The notes: a model not told the origin generated them from the letters alone. 64,000 bases of DNA from Corynebacterium nuruki S6-4 (GCF_007970465.1 NZ_CP042429.1:3100001-3164000); one strand, 5' to 3'; positions 50,714 through 62,518 are shown, counted from the first letter of the stretch. Made by a program: numbers and translations.

Positions 50714-52549
50714 ATGTCGAAACATGTCCTCACCTCCGTTGCCTGGCCGTACGCCAACGGCCCCCGCCACATCGGACACGTCGCCGGGTTCGGCGTCCCC
50801 TCGGACGTCTTCGCCCGGTACGAACGAATGTCGGGCAACGAGGTGCTGATGGTCTCCGGGACGGACGAGCACGGCACGCCGCTGCTGGTCCAGGCGGAGA
50901 AGGAGGGCGTGCCGGTCCAGGAACTCGCCGACCGGTACAACCGCGTCATCGTCGAGGACCTCGCCGGACTGGGACTGTCCTACGACCTGTTCACCCGCAC
51001 CACCACCCGCAACCACTACGCGGTCGTCCAGGAGCTGTTCCGCGGGCTCAACGACAACGGCTACATGGTGAAGCAGACCACCACCGGGGCCATCGACCCG
51101 AAGACCGGCCGCACCCTGCCGGACCGCTTCATCGAGGGCACCTGCCCGATCTGCGGGGCGACCGACGCCCGCGGTGACCAGTGCGACAACTGCGGCAACC
51201 AGCTCGACCCGGCCGACCTCATCGACCCCCGGTCGAAGATCGACGGGGCGACCCCGGAGTTCGTCGAGACCGAGCACTTCATGCTCGACCTCCCGGCCTT
51301 CGCCGGTGCCCTGGAGGAGTGGCTGAAGACCCGCACCGGGTGGCGTCCCAACGTCCTGAAGTTCTCCCTGAACCTGCTCAAGGACATGCGTCCCCGCGCG
51401 ATGAGCCGCGACATCGACTGGGGTGTGCCGGTGCCGATCGAGGGCTGGCAGGACAACAACGCCAAGAAGCTCTACGTGTGGTTCGACGCGGTCGTCGGCT
51501 ACCTCTCTGCCTCCATCGAGTGGGCGTGGCGCACCGGGGACCCGGAGGCCTGGAAGAAGTGGTGGTCCGATCCGGAGGCGCTGTCCTACTACTTCATGGG
51601 CAAGGACAACATCACCTTCCACTCCCAGATCTGGCCCGCCGAACTGCTCGGCTACGCGGGGAAGGGCGACAAGGGCGGTGAGGTCGGGGTCCTCGGCGAG
51701 CTGAACCTGCCGACCGAGGTGGTCTCCTCGGAGTTCCTCACGATGTCCGGCTCGAAGTTCTCCTCCTCGAAGGGCGTGGTCATCTACGTCCGTGACTTCC
51801 TGCGGGAGTTCGGCCCGGACGCGCTGCGGTACTTCATCGCCGTCGCCGGCCCGGAGAACATGGACACCGACTTCACCTGGGACGAATTCGTCCGCCGGGT
51901 GAACACCGAGCTCGCCAACGAGTGGGGCAACCTCGTCAGCCGCACCGTGTCCATGGCCGTGAAGAACTTCGGTGAGATCCCCGCCCCGGCGGAGTTCACC
52001 GCGGAGGACCGGGACCTGCTCGATGACGCGGCCGCGGCGTTCGGCGTGGTCGGCGAGGCGATCAGCCACTGCCGGTTCAAGGCCGGGATCGCCGAGGCGA
52101 TGCGCATCGTCGGCCGGGCGAACCAGTACCTCGCGGCCCAGGAGCCCTGGAAGCTGGCCAAGGATGAGGCGCAGCGCGACCGGCTCGGGACCGTGCTGTT
52201 CACGGCACTGCAGGTCATCGCGGACGCGAACACGCTGCTCACCCCCTACCTGCCGTTCTCCGCCCAGCGGGTCTTCGAGACCCTCGGCGGGACCGGCGTA
52301 TGGGCCGCGCAGCCGGAGGTCCGGGAGGTCACCGACGATTCGCCGCTGACCCCGGTGGGTGTCGGCCTGCCGGAGGCGGGACGCAGCTACCCGGTCATCA
52401 TGGGTGACTACGCCGACCAGCAGGCCCGCTGGGAGCGGATCGACCTCACCCCGGGGACGCCGCTGTCGAAGCCCGCCCCGCTGTTCACCCGCCTCGACCC
52501 GGAGCTCGCCGAGAACGGCCCGGAGTGGGCGCGGGTCGAGAAGGACTAG
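50714..52549 (+). CDS. metG: Methionyl-tRNA synthetase
   Basis: 611 residues. The class I signature HIGH is at 19-22 (PRHIGHVAG), the zinc-knuckle pair is CPICG and CDNCG near 144-160, the tryptophan/Met-pocket region is [15 protein letters not shown], and the second signature KFSSSKG stands in place of KMSKS ([13 protein letters not shown]), which is typical of actinobacterial MetG. The anticodon domain follows ([15 protein letters not shown]). No C-terminal tRNA-binding EMAP domain is present. Upstream -10 suggests a leaderless mRNA. Confidence 0.97.
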   Translation: MSKHVLTSVAWPYANGPRHIGHVAGFGVPSDVFARYERMSGNEVLMVSGTDEHGTPLLVQAEKEGVPVQELADRYNRVIVEDLAGLGLSYDLFTRTTTRNHYAVVQELFRGLNDNGYMVKQTTTGAIDPKTGRTLPDRFIEGTCPICGATDARGDQCDNCGNQLDPADLIDPRSKIDGATPEFVETEHFMLDLPAFAGALEEWLKTRTGWRPNVLKFSLNLLKDMRPRAMSRDIDWGVPVPIEGWQDNNAKKLYVWFDAVVGYLSASIEWAWRTGDPEAWKKWWSDPEALSYYFMGKDNITFHSQIWPAELLGYAGKGDKGGEVGVLGELNLPTEVVSSEFLTMSGSKFSSSKGVVIYVRDFLREFGPDALRYFIAVAGPENMDTDFTWDEFVRRVNTELANEWGNLVSRTVSMAVKNFGEIPAPAEFTAEDRDLLDDAAAAFGVVGEAISHCRFKAGIAEAMRIVGRANQYLAAQEPWKLAKDEAQRDRLGTVLFTALQVIADANTLLTPYLPFSAQRVFETLGGTGVWAAQPEVREVTDDSPLTPVGVGLPEAGRSYPVIMGDYADQQARWERIDLTPGTPLSKPAPLFTRLDPELAENGPEWARVEKD

Positions 52550-52853
52550 TTCGTCCTGTCCGGGGAGGTCGTGAATGCATGACCACTGGGAGGACGAGGA
52601 AGAACCCTCCCGGTGTCCCGGATGTCCGCGGAACGAACCGACAGGTCGACGGCTCGGCCTCCATGTCGACATTGCGAACCGGCAGGTCGAAAAATCCGCC
52701 CCGGAGCAGCACCTGGGCTCGTGAACCCAACGGCCGGGAGAGCGGACCGACACCTCGGCTCGTGAAACCGACGCCGACGACGACGTTCGCAACCTCCCCG
52801 GGAAGTACAGCCGGACCGGCCGTCCCCGGGGTCCACCGGCTACCCTGACAGCC
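52550..52853. repeat. 304-bp intergenic region with a degenerate 41-bp tandem repeat
   Basis: Between metG and tatD. CGAACCGACAGGTCGA at 52634 and CGAACCGGCAGGTCGA at 52675 are 41 bp apart; GGCTCGTGAACCC at 52716 and GGCTCGTGAAACC at 52757 are also 41 bp apart, so at least four units of 41 bp run in register with two sequence types. Frames across it (for example 89 codons from 52579) look like by-products. The tatD -10 lies at its right end. Confidence 0.6.
52841..52846 (+). promoter_or_regulatory. -10 of a putative leaderless promoter (tatD)
   Basis: TACCCT lies 7 nt before ATG 52854. Confidence 0.5.
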
Positions 52854-53693
52854 ATGTCGAAGAGGAAGCGCCCGACTCCCGTCCCGCCCGAGCCCCTGCC
52901 GGAGCTGGCGGACGCCCACACCCACCTCGCCTCCTGCGGGGCGACGACCCCGGCGCAGGTGACCGAGGTCATGGACCGGGCGGCGGCGGTCGGGGTGCAC
53001 CGGATCTGCACCGTCGGCGATGATCTCGCCGAGTCCGTCGAGGCGCTGGCGGCCGCGCACGCCGATGACCGGGTGTACGCCGCGTGCGCGGTGCATCCGA
53101 CCAGGGCGTCCGACCTCTTCACCGACGGGGTGCAGGACCGGCTGCGGGAGCTCGTCGCCGACCCCCGGTGCGTGGCGGTGGGGGAGACCGGGCTGGACAC
53201 CTACTGGATCACCCACGAACCGGAGACCACTGCGCCGCTCGACGTGCAGGAGGCGGCCCTGCGGTGGCACATGGCACTGGCCGCGGAGGTCGGCAAGCCG
53301 CTGATGATCCACAACCGGGAGGCGGACGCCGACCTGCTGCGCATCCTCGACGATGCCCCGGAGGATCTGCCGGTCATGCTGCACTGTTTCTCCTCGCCGC
53401 TCGCGGTCGCCCGGGAGGCGGTCGATCGCGGGTACTGGCTGAGTTTCTGCGGGAACGTGACTTTCCGGCGCAATGAGGAACTGCGGGAGGCGGCACGGCT
53501 GTGCCCCGCGGACCGGATCCTCGTAGAGACGGATGCCCCGTTCATGACGCCGGAACCGTTCCGGGGTGCCCGGAATGAACCGGCGTTCGTCGGGTACACC
53601 GCACGGTGTGTTGCCGAAGTGAGAGGTGTGACTCCCGAGGCCCTCGGGGCGCAGGTGGCGGGCAATGCGCGCCGGTTGTACGGATGGGTGTGA
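52854..53693 (+). CDS. tatD: TatD-family metal-dependent DNase/hydrolase
   Basis: 279 residues: ADAHTHL gives the first metal pair, followed by AVGETGLDTYWI with the bridging Glu, PLMIHNREAD, MLHCFSS, FCGNVTFRR and the last metal Asp in VETDAPFMTPEP. Quality-control 3'-5' DNase or deoxyribohydrolase. It heads the block tatD-rpf2-ksgA-ispE, in the same order as M. tuberculosis Rv1008-Rv1011. Confidence 0.94.
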   Translation: MSKRKRPTPVPPEPLPELADAHTHLASCGATTPAQVTEVMDRAAAVGVHRICTVGDDLAESVEALAAAHADDRVYAACAVHPTRASDLFTDGVQDRLRELVADPRCVAVGETGLDTYWITHEPETTAPLDVQEAALRWHMALAAEVGKPLMIHNREADADLLRILDDAPEDLPVMLHCFSSPLAVAREAVDRGYWLSFCGNVTFRRNEELREAARLCPADRILVETDAPFMTPEPFRGARNEPAFVGYTARCVAEVRGVTPEALGAQVAGNARRLYGWV

Positions 53694-53730
53694 CAGTCGC
53701 GACAAAATCGTGACATTCTGCTGCGGATGT

Positions 53731-53760
53731 TTGGCCGTGACCGTATCGTTACCGTATCGT
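53731..53760 (+). promoter_or_regulatory. Candidate rpf2 promoter with direct repeats
   Basis: TTGGCC (53731-53736), 18-bp spacer, TATCGT (53755-53760). The -10 lies in the second copy of the direct repeat ACCGTATCGT (53740-53749 and 53751-53760), so a regulator bound to the repeats would occlude the promoter. Confidence 0.4.
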
Positions 53761-53762
53761 GA

Positions 53763-54974
<1,212 letters not shown>

Positions 54975-54999
54975 TCGTGGTCCCCGGGCCACCCCGGGT

Positions 55000-55005
55000 T
55001 ATCAT
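55000..55005 (+). promoter_or_regulatory. -10 of a putative leaderless promoter (ksgA)
   Basis: TATCAT lies 6 nt before GTG 55012. Confidence 0.45.
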
Positions 55006-55011
55006 CGACCT

Positions 55012-55950
55012 GTGACCGACAGCGACAACACCAGCGACACCACCGGGATCCGGCTGCTCGGCCCGGTCGAGATCCGCGGCCTGGCCGCCGAACTCGACAT
55101 CACCCCGACGAAGAAACTGGGGCAGAACTTCGTCCTCGACCCCAACACGGTCCGCCGGATCGTCACCGCCGCCGACCTCACCCCCGACGACCACGTCATC
55201 GAGGTCGGTCCGGGACTCGGCTCGCTGACGCTGGCCCTGCTGGAGCAGGCCGGGGACGTCACCGCGGTGGAGATCGACCCGCGGCTGGCGGAGCGCCTGC
55301 CGCGCACCGTCGCCGAGTTCGCCCCGTCGCGCGCCGACGACGTCCACGTCGTCCGGCACGACGCCCTCACCCTCACCGCCGCGGACATGGATGCCGCCGG
55401 ACTGCCGGCGCCCACCGCGCTGGTGGCCAACCTCCCGTACAACGTCTCGGTGCCGGTGCTGCTGCACCTGCTCGAGGAATTCCCGTCGATCACCCGCGTG
55501 CTCGTCATGGTGCAGCTGGAGGTCGCCGACCGGCTGGCGGCGTCCCCGGGATCGAAGATCTACGGGGTGCCGAGCGTGAAGGCGGGATTCCACGGGACCG
55601 TCCGCAAGGCCGGTACGGTCGGCCGGAACGTGTTCTGGCCCGCGCCGAAGATCGATTCGGGGCTGGTGCGCATCGACCGGTGGACCGACGGGACCCGGCC
55701 CTGGCAGGCGGCCCTCGAGGACATCGGGGCCGACCGGCTGCAGGCCGAGGTCTTCGCGGTGACCGATGCGGCGTTCCTGCAGCGGCGCAAGACCCTGCGT
55801 GCCGCACTGTCCGGCTACTTCGGTTCCGGCGCCGCCGCGGGCGAGGTGCTGGCGGCCGCGGGGATCGACCCGCGGGAACGCGGCGAGAAGCTCTCCACCG
55901 AGCGGTTCGTCGATCTGGCGGTGGCCTCCCTCGGCAGGGCCGGACAATGA
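55012..55950 (+). CDS. ksgA: 16S rRNA (adenine-1518/1519 N6)-dimethyltransferase
   Basis: 312 residues from GTG 55012: [19 protein letters not shown], the SAM motif [29 protein letters not shown], the catalytic [15 protein letters not shown], and [10 protein letters not shown] near the C-terminus. Dimethylates two adenines in helix 45 of 16S rRNA. The frame continues upstream inside rpf2 but that part is antisense-like noise. ATGA overlap with ispE. Confidence 0.95.
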   Translation: MTDSDNTSDTTGIRLLGPVEIRGLAAELDITPTKKLGQNFVLDPNTVRRIVTAADLTPDDHVIEVGPGLGSLTLALLEQAGDVTAVEIDPRLAERLPRTVAEFAPSRADDVHVVRHDALTLTAADMDAAGLPAPTALVANLPYNVSVPVLLHLLEEFPSITRVLVMVQLEVADRLAASPGSKIYGVPSVKAGFHGTVRKAGTVGRNVFWPAPKIDSGLVRIDRWTDGTRPWQAALEDIGADRLQAEVFAVTDAAFLQRRKTLRAALSGYFGSGAAAGEVLAAAGIDPRERGEKLSTERFVDLAVASLGRAGQ

Positions 55951-56972
55951 CCGCGCCGGACGCCGACCAGGACCCCTCCCTCGGCTGGACGGTCAGCGCA
56001 ACGGCCCAGGGCAAGGTCAACCTGCACCTCGCCGTCGGTGCCCGACGCCCCGACGGGTACCACGACCTGGAGACCGTCTTCCAGGCGCTCGACCTCACCG
56101 AGACCGTCACCCTGACGGTCGTGGGGACGTGCGGGCCCGGGGAGGGCCCCGGGGACATGGTCGCCGGGGTCACGGTGACCGGGCGGGACGCCCACCTCGT
56201 CCCCGCCGGTGGGCGGTCCGGGGACATCGCCGACAACCTCGCGGTCCGGGCGGTGCGCGCGGTCGCGGCATCGGGGACGTCGTCGGGGGCCGTCGACGCC
56301 GCGGCTCCGTTGCCGCGGATCCGGATCGACATCGACAAGGGGGTGCCGGTCGCCGGCGGAATGGCCGGCGGATCCGCGGACGCCGCGGCCGCCCTCCTCG
56401 CCGCCCGGGCACTGCTCGGGTCCCGGCACAGTGACGCGGACCTGACCGCCCTGGCGGCCGACCTCGGCGCCGATGTCCCGTTCTGCCTGCTCGGCGGGAC
56501 CGCACTGGGGCAGGGCCGCGGCGACCGGCTGGTGCCGGTGATGTCGCGGGGCACGTTCCACTGGGCGTTGGCGACCGGCGCCCGCGGTCTCCCGACCCCG
56601 GAGGTCTTCGCCCGGCTCGACGAGCAGCGCGCGGCCGTCGCGACCGGGGGCCGGCCCGATGTCCGCACCGGCGGCCCGACCGCTCTGCAGCGCGCGCTGG
56701 TCGGCGGGGACCCGGTGGCACTCGCCGGCTGCCTGTCGAATGACCTGCAGGCCGCGGCGGTGAGTCTGCGTCCGGAGTTGCGGCGTACCCTGGCGGCGTC
56801 CCGGGAGGCGGGTGCGCTGGGTGCCGTGGTCTCCGGCTCGGGGCCGACGGTGGCGATGCTGTGCCGCGACCGGGAGCACGCCGTCGACGTCGCGACGGCG
56901 GTCGCCGCCTCGGGCGACGCCGGGTCCACCCTCGTCGCCGCCTCCTCACCGCACGGCGCCCGCCTCTGCTGA
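55947..56972 (+). CDS. ispE: 4-Diphosphocytidyl-2-C-methyl-D-erythritol kinase
   Basis: 341 residues of the GHMP kinase family: [24 protein letters not shown] at the start, the ATP loop [20 protein letters not shown] near 133-152, [22 protein letters not shown], and the GHMP motif [14 protein letters not shown]. Fourth enzyme of the MEP isoprenoid pathway. Translationally coupled to ksgA (ATGA). Confidence 0.95.
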   Translation: MTAPDADQDPSLGWTVSATAQGKVNLHLAVGARRPDGYHDLETVFQALDLTETVTLTVVGTCGPGEGPGDMVAGVTVTGRDAHLVPAGGRSGDIADNLAVRAVRAVAASGTSSGAVDAAAPLPRIRIDIDKGVPVAGGMAGGSADAAAALLAARALLGSRHSDADLTALAADLGADVPFCLLGGTALGQGRGDRLVPVMSRGTFHWALATGARGLPTPEVFARLDEQRAAVATGGRPDVRTGGPTALQRALVGGDPVALAGCLSNDLQAAAVSLRPELRRTLAASREAGALGAVVSGSGPTVAMLCRDREHAVDVATAVAASGDAGSTLVAASSPHGARLC

Positions 56973-57006
56973 TACCCACCCCTGACACAGGAGAACACCG
57001 AACCCC

Positions 57007-58845
57007 ATGGCCACCACCAACCTCATCAACCTCGAGAACGTCAGTAAGTCCTACGGGCTGAAGACCCTCCTCGACCACGTGAGCCTGGGGGTCAACTCCA
57101 CCGACCGGATCGGGGTGGTCGGCCTCAACGGCGGCGGCAAGTCCACCCTCGTGAAGATCCTCGCCGGCACCGACGCCCCCGACGACGGCCGGATCTCCCG
57201 GGTCAACGGACTGCGGCTCGCGCTCGTCAGCCAGGACAGCGAGCTGGCCGGCGACACCGTCGGGGCGGCCGCACTGGCCGGCCTGGGCGACATCGAGGTC
57301 CACGAGTGGGCCTCCGACCCGCGGGTCCGGGAGGTGCTCAGCGGGCTGGGGATCCCCGAGCTGGGGATGGACACCCCGGTCGAGGGCCTCTCCGGTGGCG
57401 AGCGTCGCCGGGTCGGGCTGGCCGCCGCCCTCGTCCGCGACCTCGACCTCGTGCTCCTCGACGAGCCGACCAACCACCTCGACGTCGAGGGCGTGCAGTG
57501 GCTCGCCGAGCACCTGCTGCAGCGGCGCTGCGCACTCGTCGTCGTCACCCACGACCGGTGGTTCCTCGACACGGTCGCCACCCGGACCTGGGAGGTCCAC
57601 GACGGTGCCGTCGACGTCTACGAGGGCGGCTACAACGACTGGACCTTCGCCCGTGCCGAGCGGGCCCGGCAGGCGGACGCCGCCGAGCAGCGCCGCGCCA
57701 ACCTGGCCCGCAAGGAACTCGCCTGGCTGCGCCGCGGCGCCCCGGCCCGCACCTCCAAGCCCCGCTACCGCATCGAGGCCGCCGAAGCACTCATCCGGAA
57801 TGTCCCGGCCCCGCGGGACACCGTCGAACTCGTCCGCTTCGCCACGAAACGCCTCGGCAAGAAGGTCATCGAGCTCGAGGACGCCACCGTCACCACGCCG
57901 CCGCCCGAGGAACGCCGGCTCGTCGAGGACCTGACCTGGCGCATCGGCCCGGGTGACCGGATCGGTCTGGTCGGCGTCAACGGCTCGGGCAAGACGACCC
58001 TGATGCGTGTCCTCGCCGGGGAGTACCCGCTGGCCGCCGGGCGCCGCACCGAGGGGAAGACCGTGCAGATCGGCTGGCTGCGCCAGGAACTCGAGGACCT
58101 CGACCCCGACCGTCGCCTCCTCGACGCGGTCGAGGACGTCGCGACCCGGGTGACGATCGGCGACCAGGAACTGACGGCCTCCCAACTGGCCGAACGGCTC
58201 GGTTTCGCGCCGAAGCGGCAGCGCACCCCGATCCGCGACCTGTCCGGTGGTGAGCGTCGCCGGCTGCAGCTGACCCGGGTCCTCATGGCCGAACCCAATG
58301 TCCTGCTGCTCGATGAGCCGACCAACGACCTGGACATCGACACCCTCCAGGAACTGGAGAGCCTGCTCGACGGCTGGGCCGGCACCCTCGTCGTCATCTC
58401 CCACGACCGGTACCTCGTCGAGCGGATCTGCGATTCGACCTGGGCACTGTTCGGCGACGGCCGGCTGACGAACCTGCCCGGCGGCATCGGGCAGTACCTG
58501 GACCGGCGCAAGGAACTCGCGGCCGCCACTCCGGCCCCCACCCCCGCGGCGGGTACGGCCCCGGCACCGGCCGCCGGGGCGTCCGGAACCGGGCTGAGCG
58601 CCCGCGAGGACCGGGAACTGGCCAAGGAGATGAACGCGCTGGAACGTAGGATGGGGAAGCTGGACACCCGGATCGGGGAGCTCAACCGGGCCCTCGCCGA
58701 GGCCGCGGCCCCCGCCGACGGGCAGGTGGACACCGCCCGGCTGGCCGAGCTGGACCGCGAACTCGCCGGTGTGAAGGACGAACACGAGGAACTCGAGATG
58801 TCGTGGCTGGAGGTCGCGGAAAAGAGAGAGGAGGGTCATGCCTGA
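57007..58845 (+). CDS. ABC-F family ATPase (Uup/EttA-like)
   Basis: 612 residues with two ABC domains and no membrane segments. Domain 1: Walker A GLNGGGKST, signature LSGGERRRVGLA, Walker B VLLDEPTNHLD. Linker with Arg-rich helix (WLRRGAPARTSKPRYRIEAAE). Domain 2: GVNGSGKTT, LSGGERRRLQLT, VLLLDEPTNDLD. A C-terminal Ala/Pro linker and coiled coil (KEMNALERRMGKLDTRIGEL) resembles Uup. ABC-F proteins act on the ribosome during stalled translation. Overlaps the next gene by 8 bp. Confidence 0.93.
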   Translation: MATTNLINLENVSKSYGLKTLLDHVSLGVNSTDRIGVVGLNGGGKSTLVKILAGTDAPDDGRISRVNGLRLALVSQDSELAGDTVGAAALAGLGDIEVHEWASDPRVREVLSGLGIPELGMDTPVEGLSGGERRRVGLAAALVRDLDLVLLDEPTNHLDVEGVQWLAEHLLQRRCALVVVTHDRWFLDTVATRTWEVHDGAVDVYEGGYNDWTFARAERARQADAAEQRRANLARKELAWLRRGAPARTSKPRYRIEAAEALIRNVPAPRDTVELVRFATKRLGKKVIELEDATVTTPPPEERRLVEDLTWRIGPGDRIGLVGVNGSGKTTLMRVLAGEYPLAAGRRTEGKTVQIGWLRQELEDLDPDRRLLDAVEDVATRVTIGDQELTASQLAERLGFAPKRQRTPIRDLSGGERRRLQLTRVLMAEPNVLLLDEPTNDLDIDTLQELESLLDGWAGTLVVISHDRYLVERICDSTWALFGDGRLTNLPGGIGQYLDRRKELAAATPAPTPAAGTAPAPAAGASGTGLSAREDRELAKEMNALERRMGKLDTRIGELNRALAEAAAPADGQVDTARLAELDRELAGVKDEHEELEMSWLEVAEKREEGHA

Positions 58846-60715
58846 CGCGCCGAGAGACCCGGACAAGCAGAGCCTGCGGGACACCTTCAGCGAGCTGGCC
58901 GAGGACGCCATCGAGACCGATGACCTGTTCTGGTCCCGGGAGAAGATCCCCGGGCCGGAGAAGAAGCACCGCTGGCGCCGCCCGGTCCCGCCGAGCATCT
59001 GGGGCCTCATCATCGGCGGCCTGGCCTTCGCCCTGTCGCTGACCCCGTCCCTCATCCCGCGCACCTGGCTGTACCAGGGGTTCGTCGCCGGCCTCACCGC
59101 CGCCTCCGGTCACCTCATCGGCCTGTTCCTCCGGTGGAACTGGCACCTGTGGGCCCGCGACATGGTCGAACCCTCATGGGAACGGCTCACCGCCCGGCGG
59201 AAGGTCCCGATGAAGTGGCGGCGCCGCATCGTCTGGGCCGTCATCGCCGTCATCGTCGTCGCACTGCTGGTCTGGGTCCTGTTCACCGTCCGTTGGCAGC
59301 GGGAACTCGCCGGACTGATGGGGGCCGAATCCTACACGGCGGCCCAGTTCCTGCTCGTGCTGCCGGTGGGACTGGCGGTGTGGGCGGTGCTCGACATCAT
59401 CGGCCGCGGCATCGCGGTCTTCACCGGCATGCTCGCCAACGCCGTGCCGGGCAACAACACCCGCTACGGCCTGCGGCTGATCATCTCCTGGGGCGTGGTC
59501 GCGGTCGTCACCGTGGTCGTCGTCGACAATGTCCTGCCCGGCACGATCCTGCGCGCCACCGAGAAGATGTTCTCGGTGAGCAAGGACGAGATCCGGCCGG
59601 ACCTGGTCAAACCCCATGTCAAGGAGCGCACCGGGGGGCCCGGCTCGCCGACGGCGTGGGAGGATCTCGGTGCCTACGGCACCCGGTTCACCGCCCTCGG
59701 CCTGTACAAGGACGACCTGGAGAAGCTGACCGGACGCCCCGCCAAGGAGCCGATCCGGGCCTACGCCAGTCTCAACGACGGCGACGATGACACGGCCCGG
59801 GCGCAGAAGGTCGTCGAGGAACTGGAACGCACCGGTGCGGCGGACCGGAAGGCGCTGCTCGTCGCCCCGGCGACCGGGACCGGCTGGGTGAACCCGACCG
59901 CGGCCGAGGCCTTCGAGCTGATGTTCGACGGGGACACGGCCGTCGCCTCCAGCCAGTACTCCTACATCCCGAGCGCGGTGCAGTTCGTCTCCGACCGCGG
60001 CCGCGTCAACGAATACGGCAAAGCCTTGATCAGCACCGTCGTCGACTGGTGGCAGACCCTGCCGGCCGACCACCGGCCGAAGATCTACGTCTACGGCGAA
60101 TCCCTGGGCACCAGCGCCGGGGAGGCGGGCTTCTCGGGCCTGCGGGACATCGTCTCCTCGGTCGACGGTGTGCTGTGGATGGGCCCGCCGAACAGCAACA
60201 CACTGTGGAGCGATCTCGTCGCCCGCCGCGACCCGGGGACCACGGAGGTCGATCCCGAATACTCCGGCGGCATGTCGGTCCGGTTCTCCGACAACAGTGA
60301 TGACGTGCAACGCTGGAACCGCGAGCTCACGTCCGGGGACGTCCCGCCGGAGGACCGGTGGGACGGCACCCGCGTGCTGTATGTGCAGCACCCCTCCGAC
60401 CCGGTGGTGTGGTGGTCACCCGACCTGCTGTTCAAACGCCCCGACTGGTTGAAGGAACCGGCCGGTTTCGACCGCTCGCCGACGATGACCTGGATGCCGG
60501 TCGTCACGTTCTGGCAGGTCACCCTCGACCTGCCGCGGGCGGCGAAGGTGCCCGACGGCCACGGCCACAACTACGGCACCACCGTGCTGGACGCCCTCGT
60601 GGCGATCGCCGGTGAAGACCGGTTCTCCCCGGACCGGGTGGAGCAGCTGCGTGGCCAGCTGGAGACCGCGATGGCCGGTCAGGGACCGGAGAAGGAGATC
60701 GGCGGCAACGACTGA
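58838..60715 (+). CDS. Alpha/beta-hydrolase family membrane protein (actinobacterial)
   Basis: 625 residues. The N-terminal part has four hydrophobic segments (IWGLIIGGLAFALSLTPSLIPR, VWAVIAVIVVALLVWVLF, FLLVLPVGLAVWAVLDII, LIISWGVVAVVTVVVVDNVL); the C-terminal half is a hydrolase-like domain with a nucleophile elbow YVYGESLGTSAGE. It matches the actinobacterial membrane-anchored alpha/beta-hydrolase family of unknown substrate, seen next to cell-envelope genes. ATG 58838 overlaps the ABC-F stop. Confidence 0.83.
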   Translation: MPDAPRDPDKQSLRDTFSELAEDAIETDDLFWSREKIPGPEKKHRWRRPVPPSIWGLIIGGLAFALSLTPSLIPRTWLYQGFVAGLTAASGHLIGLFLRWNWHLWARDMVEPSWERLTARRKVPMKWRRRIVWAVIAVIVVALLVWVLFTVRWQRELAGLMGAESYTAAQFLLVLPVGLAVWAVLDIIGRGIAVFTGMLANAVPGNNTRYGLRLIISWGVVAVVTVVVVDNVLPGTILRATEKMFSVSKDEIRPDLVKPHVKERTGGPGSPTAWEDLGAYGTRFTALGLYKDDLEKLTGRPAKEPIRAYASLNDGDDDTARAQKVVEELERTGAADRKALLVAPATGTGWVNPTAAEAFELMFDGDTAVASSQYSYIPSAVQFVSDRGRVNEYGKALISTVVDWWQTLPADHRPKIYVYGESLGTSAGEAGFSGLRDIVSSVDGVLWMGPPNSNTLWSDLVARRDPGTTEVDPEYSGGMSVRFSDNSDDVQRWNRELTSGDVPPEDRWDGTRVLYVQHPSDPVVWWSPDLLFKRPDWLKEPAGFDRSPTMTWMPVVTFWQVTLDLPRAAKVPDGHGHNYGTTVLDALVAIAGEDRFSPDRVEQLRGQLETAMAGQGPEKEIGGND

Positions 60716-60723
60716 CCGGCGGG

Positions 60724-60729
60724 TAGCAT
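60724..60729 (+). promoter_or_regulatory. -10 of a putative leaderless promoter (ABM gene)
   Basis: TAGCAT lies 7 nt before ATG 60737. Confidence 0.45.
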
Positions 60730-60736
60730 CGGGTCC

Positions 60737-61060
60737 ATGATCCTGATCAATGTCCGTTTCCGTCCGCTGCCCGAGTACCTGGAGAACTTCCGTGAGGTCG
60801 TCACCGATTTCACCGATGCGGCCCGTGCCGAGGACGGCTGCCTGTTCTTCCAGTGGTACCGCAACACCGACGACCCCGAGGAGTACCTGCTCATCGAGGC
60901 GTACAAGGACGGCACCGATGTCGCCCACGTCCAGTCCGACCACTTCAAGGCCGCCTGCGAGATGTTCCCGAAGATCCTGCGCGAGACCCCGCAGATCATC
61001 AACGACCACATCGACGGCAAGACCGAGTGGGACCGGATGGCCGAGTTCTCGGTCGACTAG
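60737..61060 (+). CDS. ABM-domain protein (putative quinol monooxygenase)
   Basis: 107 residues: MILINVRFRPLPEYLENFRE, TRAARAEDGCLFFQWYRNTDDPEEYLLIEAYKDGTDVAHVQS-type core and an end with FPKILRETPQII. A ferredoxin-like alpha+beta barrel dimer fold of the ABM/YgiN type, which acts on quinols or in antibiotic biosynthesis or haem oxidation; no specific substrate can be given. 18 bp before sdaA. Confidence 0.82.
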   Translation: MILINVRFRPLPEYLENFREVVTDFTDAARAEDGCLFFQWYRNTDDPEEYLLIEAYKDGTDVAHVQSDHFKAACEMFPKILRETPQIINDHIDGKTEWDRMAEFSVD

Positions 61061-61078
61061 CCGAGCACGACCACGACC

Positions 61079-62518
61079 ATGACCGTCAGCGTCTGTGACC
61101 TGTTCAGTATCGGGGTGGGTCCGTCGAGTTCCCACACGGTGGGGCCGATGCGGGCCGGCGCGGCCTTCGCCGCGATGCTGCACGCCCGCCGGACGGCGTC
61201 CGGTGACTCCGGTCAGCCCGCCACCACCCGCTCCGGCACCCTCGCCGACGGCGCGGTGACCCGGGGGACCGGGATCACCGTGATCCTGTACGGCTCCCTC
61301 GCCGCGACGGGGGTCGGGCACGGCACCCTGGGGGCGTGCCTGGCCGGACTGGACGGGGCGGACCCCACCACCGTCGACCCCGACGAGATGGCCCGTCGCC
61401 TCGACGAGATCCGACGCACCCGCACCATCACCCTCGCCGGCGATCCGGACATGCCGGTCACCTGTGGCTTCGAGGACATCATCCTGCGGCCGGCGGTCCG
61501 GCGGACCATCCACACCAACGCCGTCACCTTCAGTGCCCTCGGCCCCGACGGTGTGGAGGTCAAGGAGACCTACTATTCGGTCGGCGGCGGATTCATCCGC
61601 ACCGCGGACGAGGAGCCGGTCGTCGCCGGGCTCACCGGGGACCTGCTGTTCCGGTCGGCGGCGGAACTGGTCGACCGGGCGCACCGGGCCGGTGGCGTGG
61701 CCGCGGCACAGCGGGCCTGTGAACGCTCGCTGCGCAGCGACGCGGAGATCGACGCCTACCTCGACCGGGTCGTCGACGTCATGGACGGCTGTGTCCGCCG
61801 GGGTGTGGCGGCGCAGGGGACCCTGCCCGGCGGGCTGCTGGTGCGGCGCCGGGCGGGGGAGTGGTACCGCCAGCTCGGGGTCGAGGACCCTGACCACGAC
61901 CCGGCATTCGCCATGGAGCGGGTGAACCTCGTCGCCATGGCGGTCAACGAGGAGAACGCCGCGGGCGGCCGGGTGGTCACTGCCCCCACCAACGGTGCGG
62001 CGGGCATCATCCCGGCCGTGCTGTTCTACGCCCGGCGCTACACCGGGACCCCGCCCGACGGTGACCGCGCCCTGTGCCGTCGCTTCCTGCTCGCCGCCGG
62101 GGCGGTCGGCTCACTGTACAAGGAGCGGGCGAGCATCTCCGGCGCGGAGGTCGGCTGCCAGGGCGAGGTCGGCTCGGCCTCGTCGATGGCGGCGGCGGGC
62201 CTGGCCGAGGTGCTCGGCGGCACCCCGGAGCAGGTCTGCAACGCCGCGGAGATCGGCATGGAACATCTGCTGGGGCTGACCTGCGACCCGGTCGGCGGGC
62301 TGGTGCAGGTGCCGTGCATCGAACGCAACGCCATCTCCGCGGCCGCGGCGGTCAACGCCGCCCGGATGGCGATGCGCGGTGACGGCACGCACCGGGTCAG
62401 CCTCGACGAGGTCATCGAGACGATGCGGCAGACCGGAGCGGACATGTCGGAGCGCTACAAGGAGACCGCGGGTGGGGGACTGGCGGTCAATGTGGCGGTG
62501 AACATCCCGGAGTGCTGA
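61079..62518 (+). CDS. sdaA: L-serine dehydratase, iron-sulfur type
   Basis: 479 residues, single-chain fusion of beta and alpha domains. Beta part: [20 protein letters not shown] and [12 protein letters not shown]. Alpha part: [41 protein letters not shown] and [17 protein letters not shown], whose cysteines bind the [4Fe-4S] cluster used to eliminate water from serine to give pyruvate and ammonia. Confidence 0.95.
   Translation: MTVSVCDLFSIGVGPSSSHTVGPMRAGAAFAAMLHARRTASGDSGQPATTRSGTLADGAVTRGTGITVILYGSLAATGVGHGTLGACLAGLDGADPTTVDPDEMARRLDEIRRTRTITLAGDPDMPVTCGFEDIILRPAVRRTIHTNAVTFSALGPDGVEVKETYYSVGGGFIRTADEEPVVAGLTGDLLFRSAAELVDRAHRAGGVAAAQRACERSLRSDAEIDAYLDRVVDVMDGCVRRGVAAQGTLPGGLLVRRRAGEWYRQLGVEDPDHDPAFAMERVNLVAMAVNEENAAGGRVVTAPTNGAAGIIPAVLFYARRYTGTPPDGDRALCRRFLLAAGAVGSLYKERASISGAEVGCQGEVGSASSMAAAGLAEVLGGTPEQVCNAAEIGMEHLLGLTCDPVGGLVQVPCIERNAISAAAAVNAARMAMRGDGTHRVSLDEVIETMRQTGADMSERYKETAGGGLAVNVAVNIPEC

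Noticed and set aside
52579..52848. Possible small protein (89 codons) between metG and tatD
   Set aside because: It runs through the 41-bp repeat array, has no ribosome binding site and ends by chance before tatD.
49769..53200. Minus-strand open frame of 1143 codons across rsmI and metG
   Set aside because: It is the mirror of strong plus-strand genes; the high-GC third position leaves the complementary frame open. The protein is low-complexity, rich in Gly, Arg and Val, and crosses two gene boundaries.
56170..59097. Minus-strand open frame of 975 codons opposite ispE and the ABC-F gene
   Set aside because: Antisense shadow of well-supported genes, with no recognisable domain and biased residue content.
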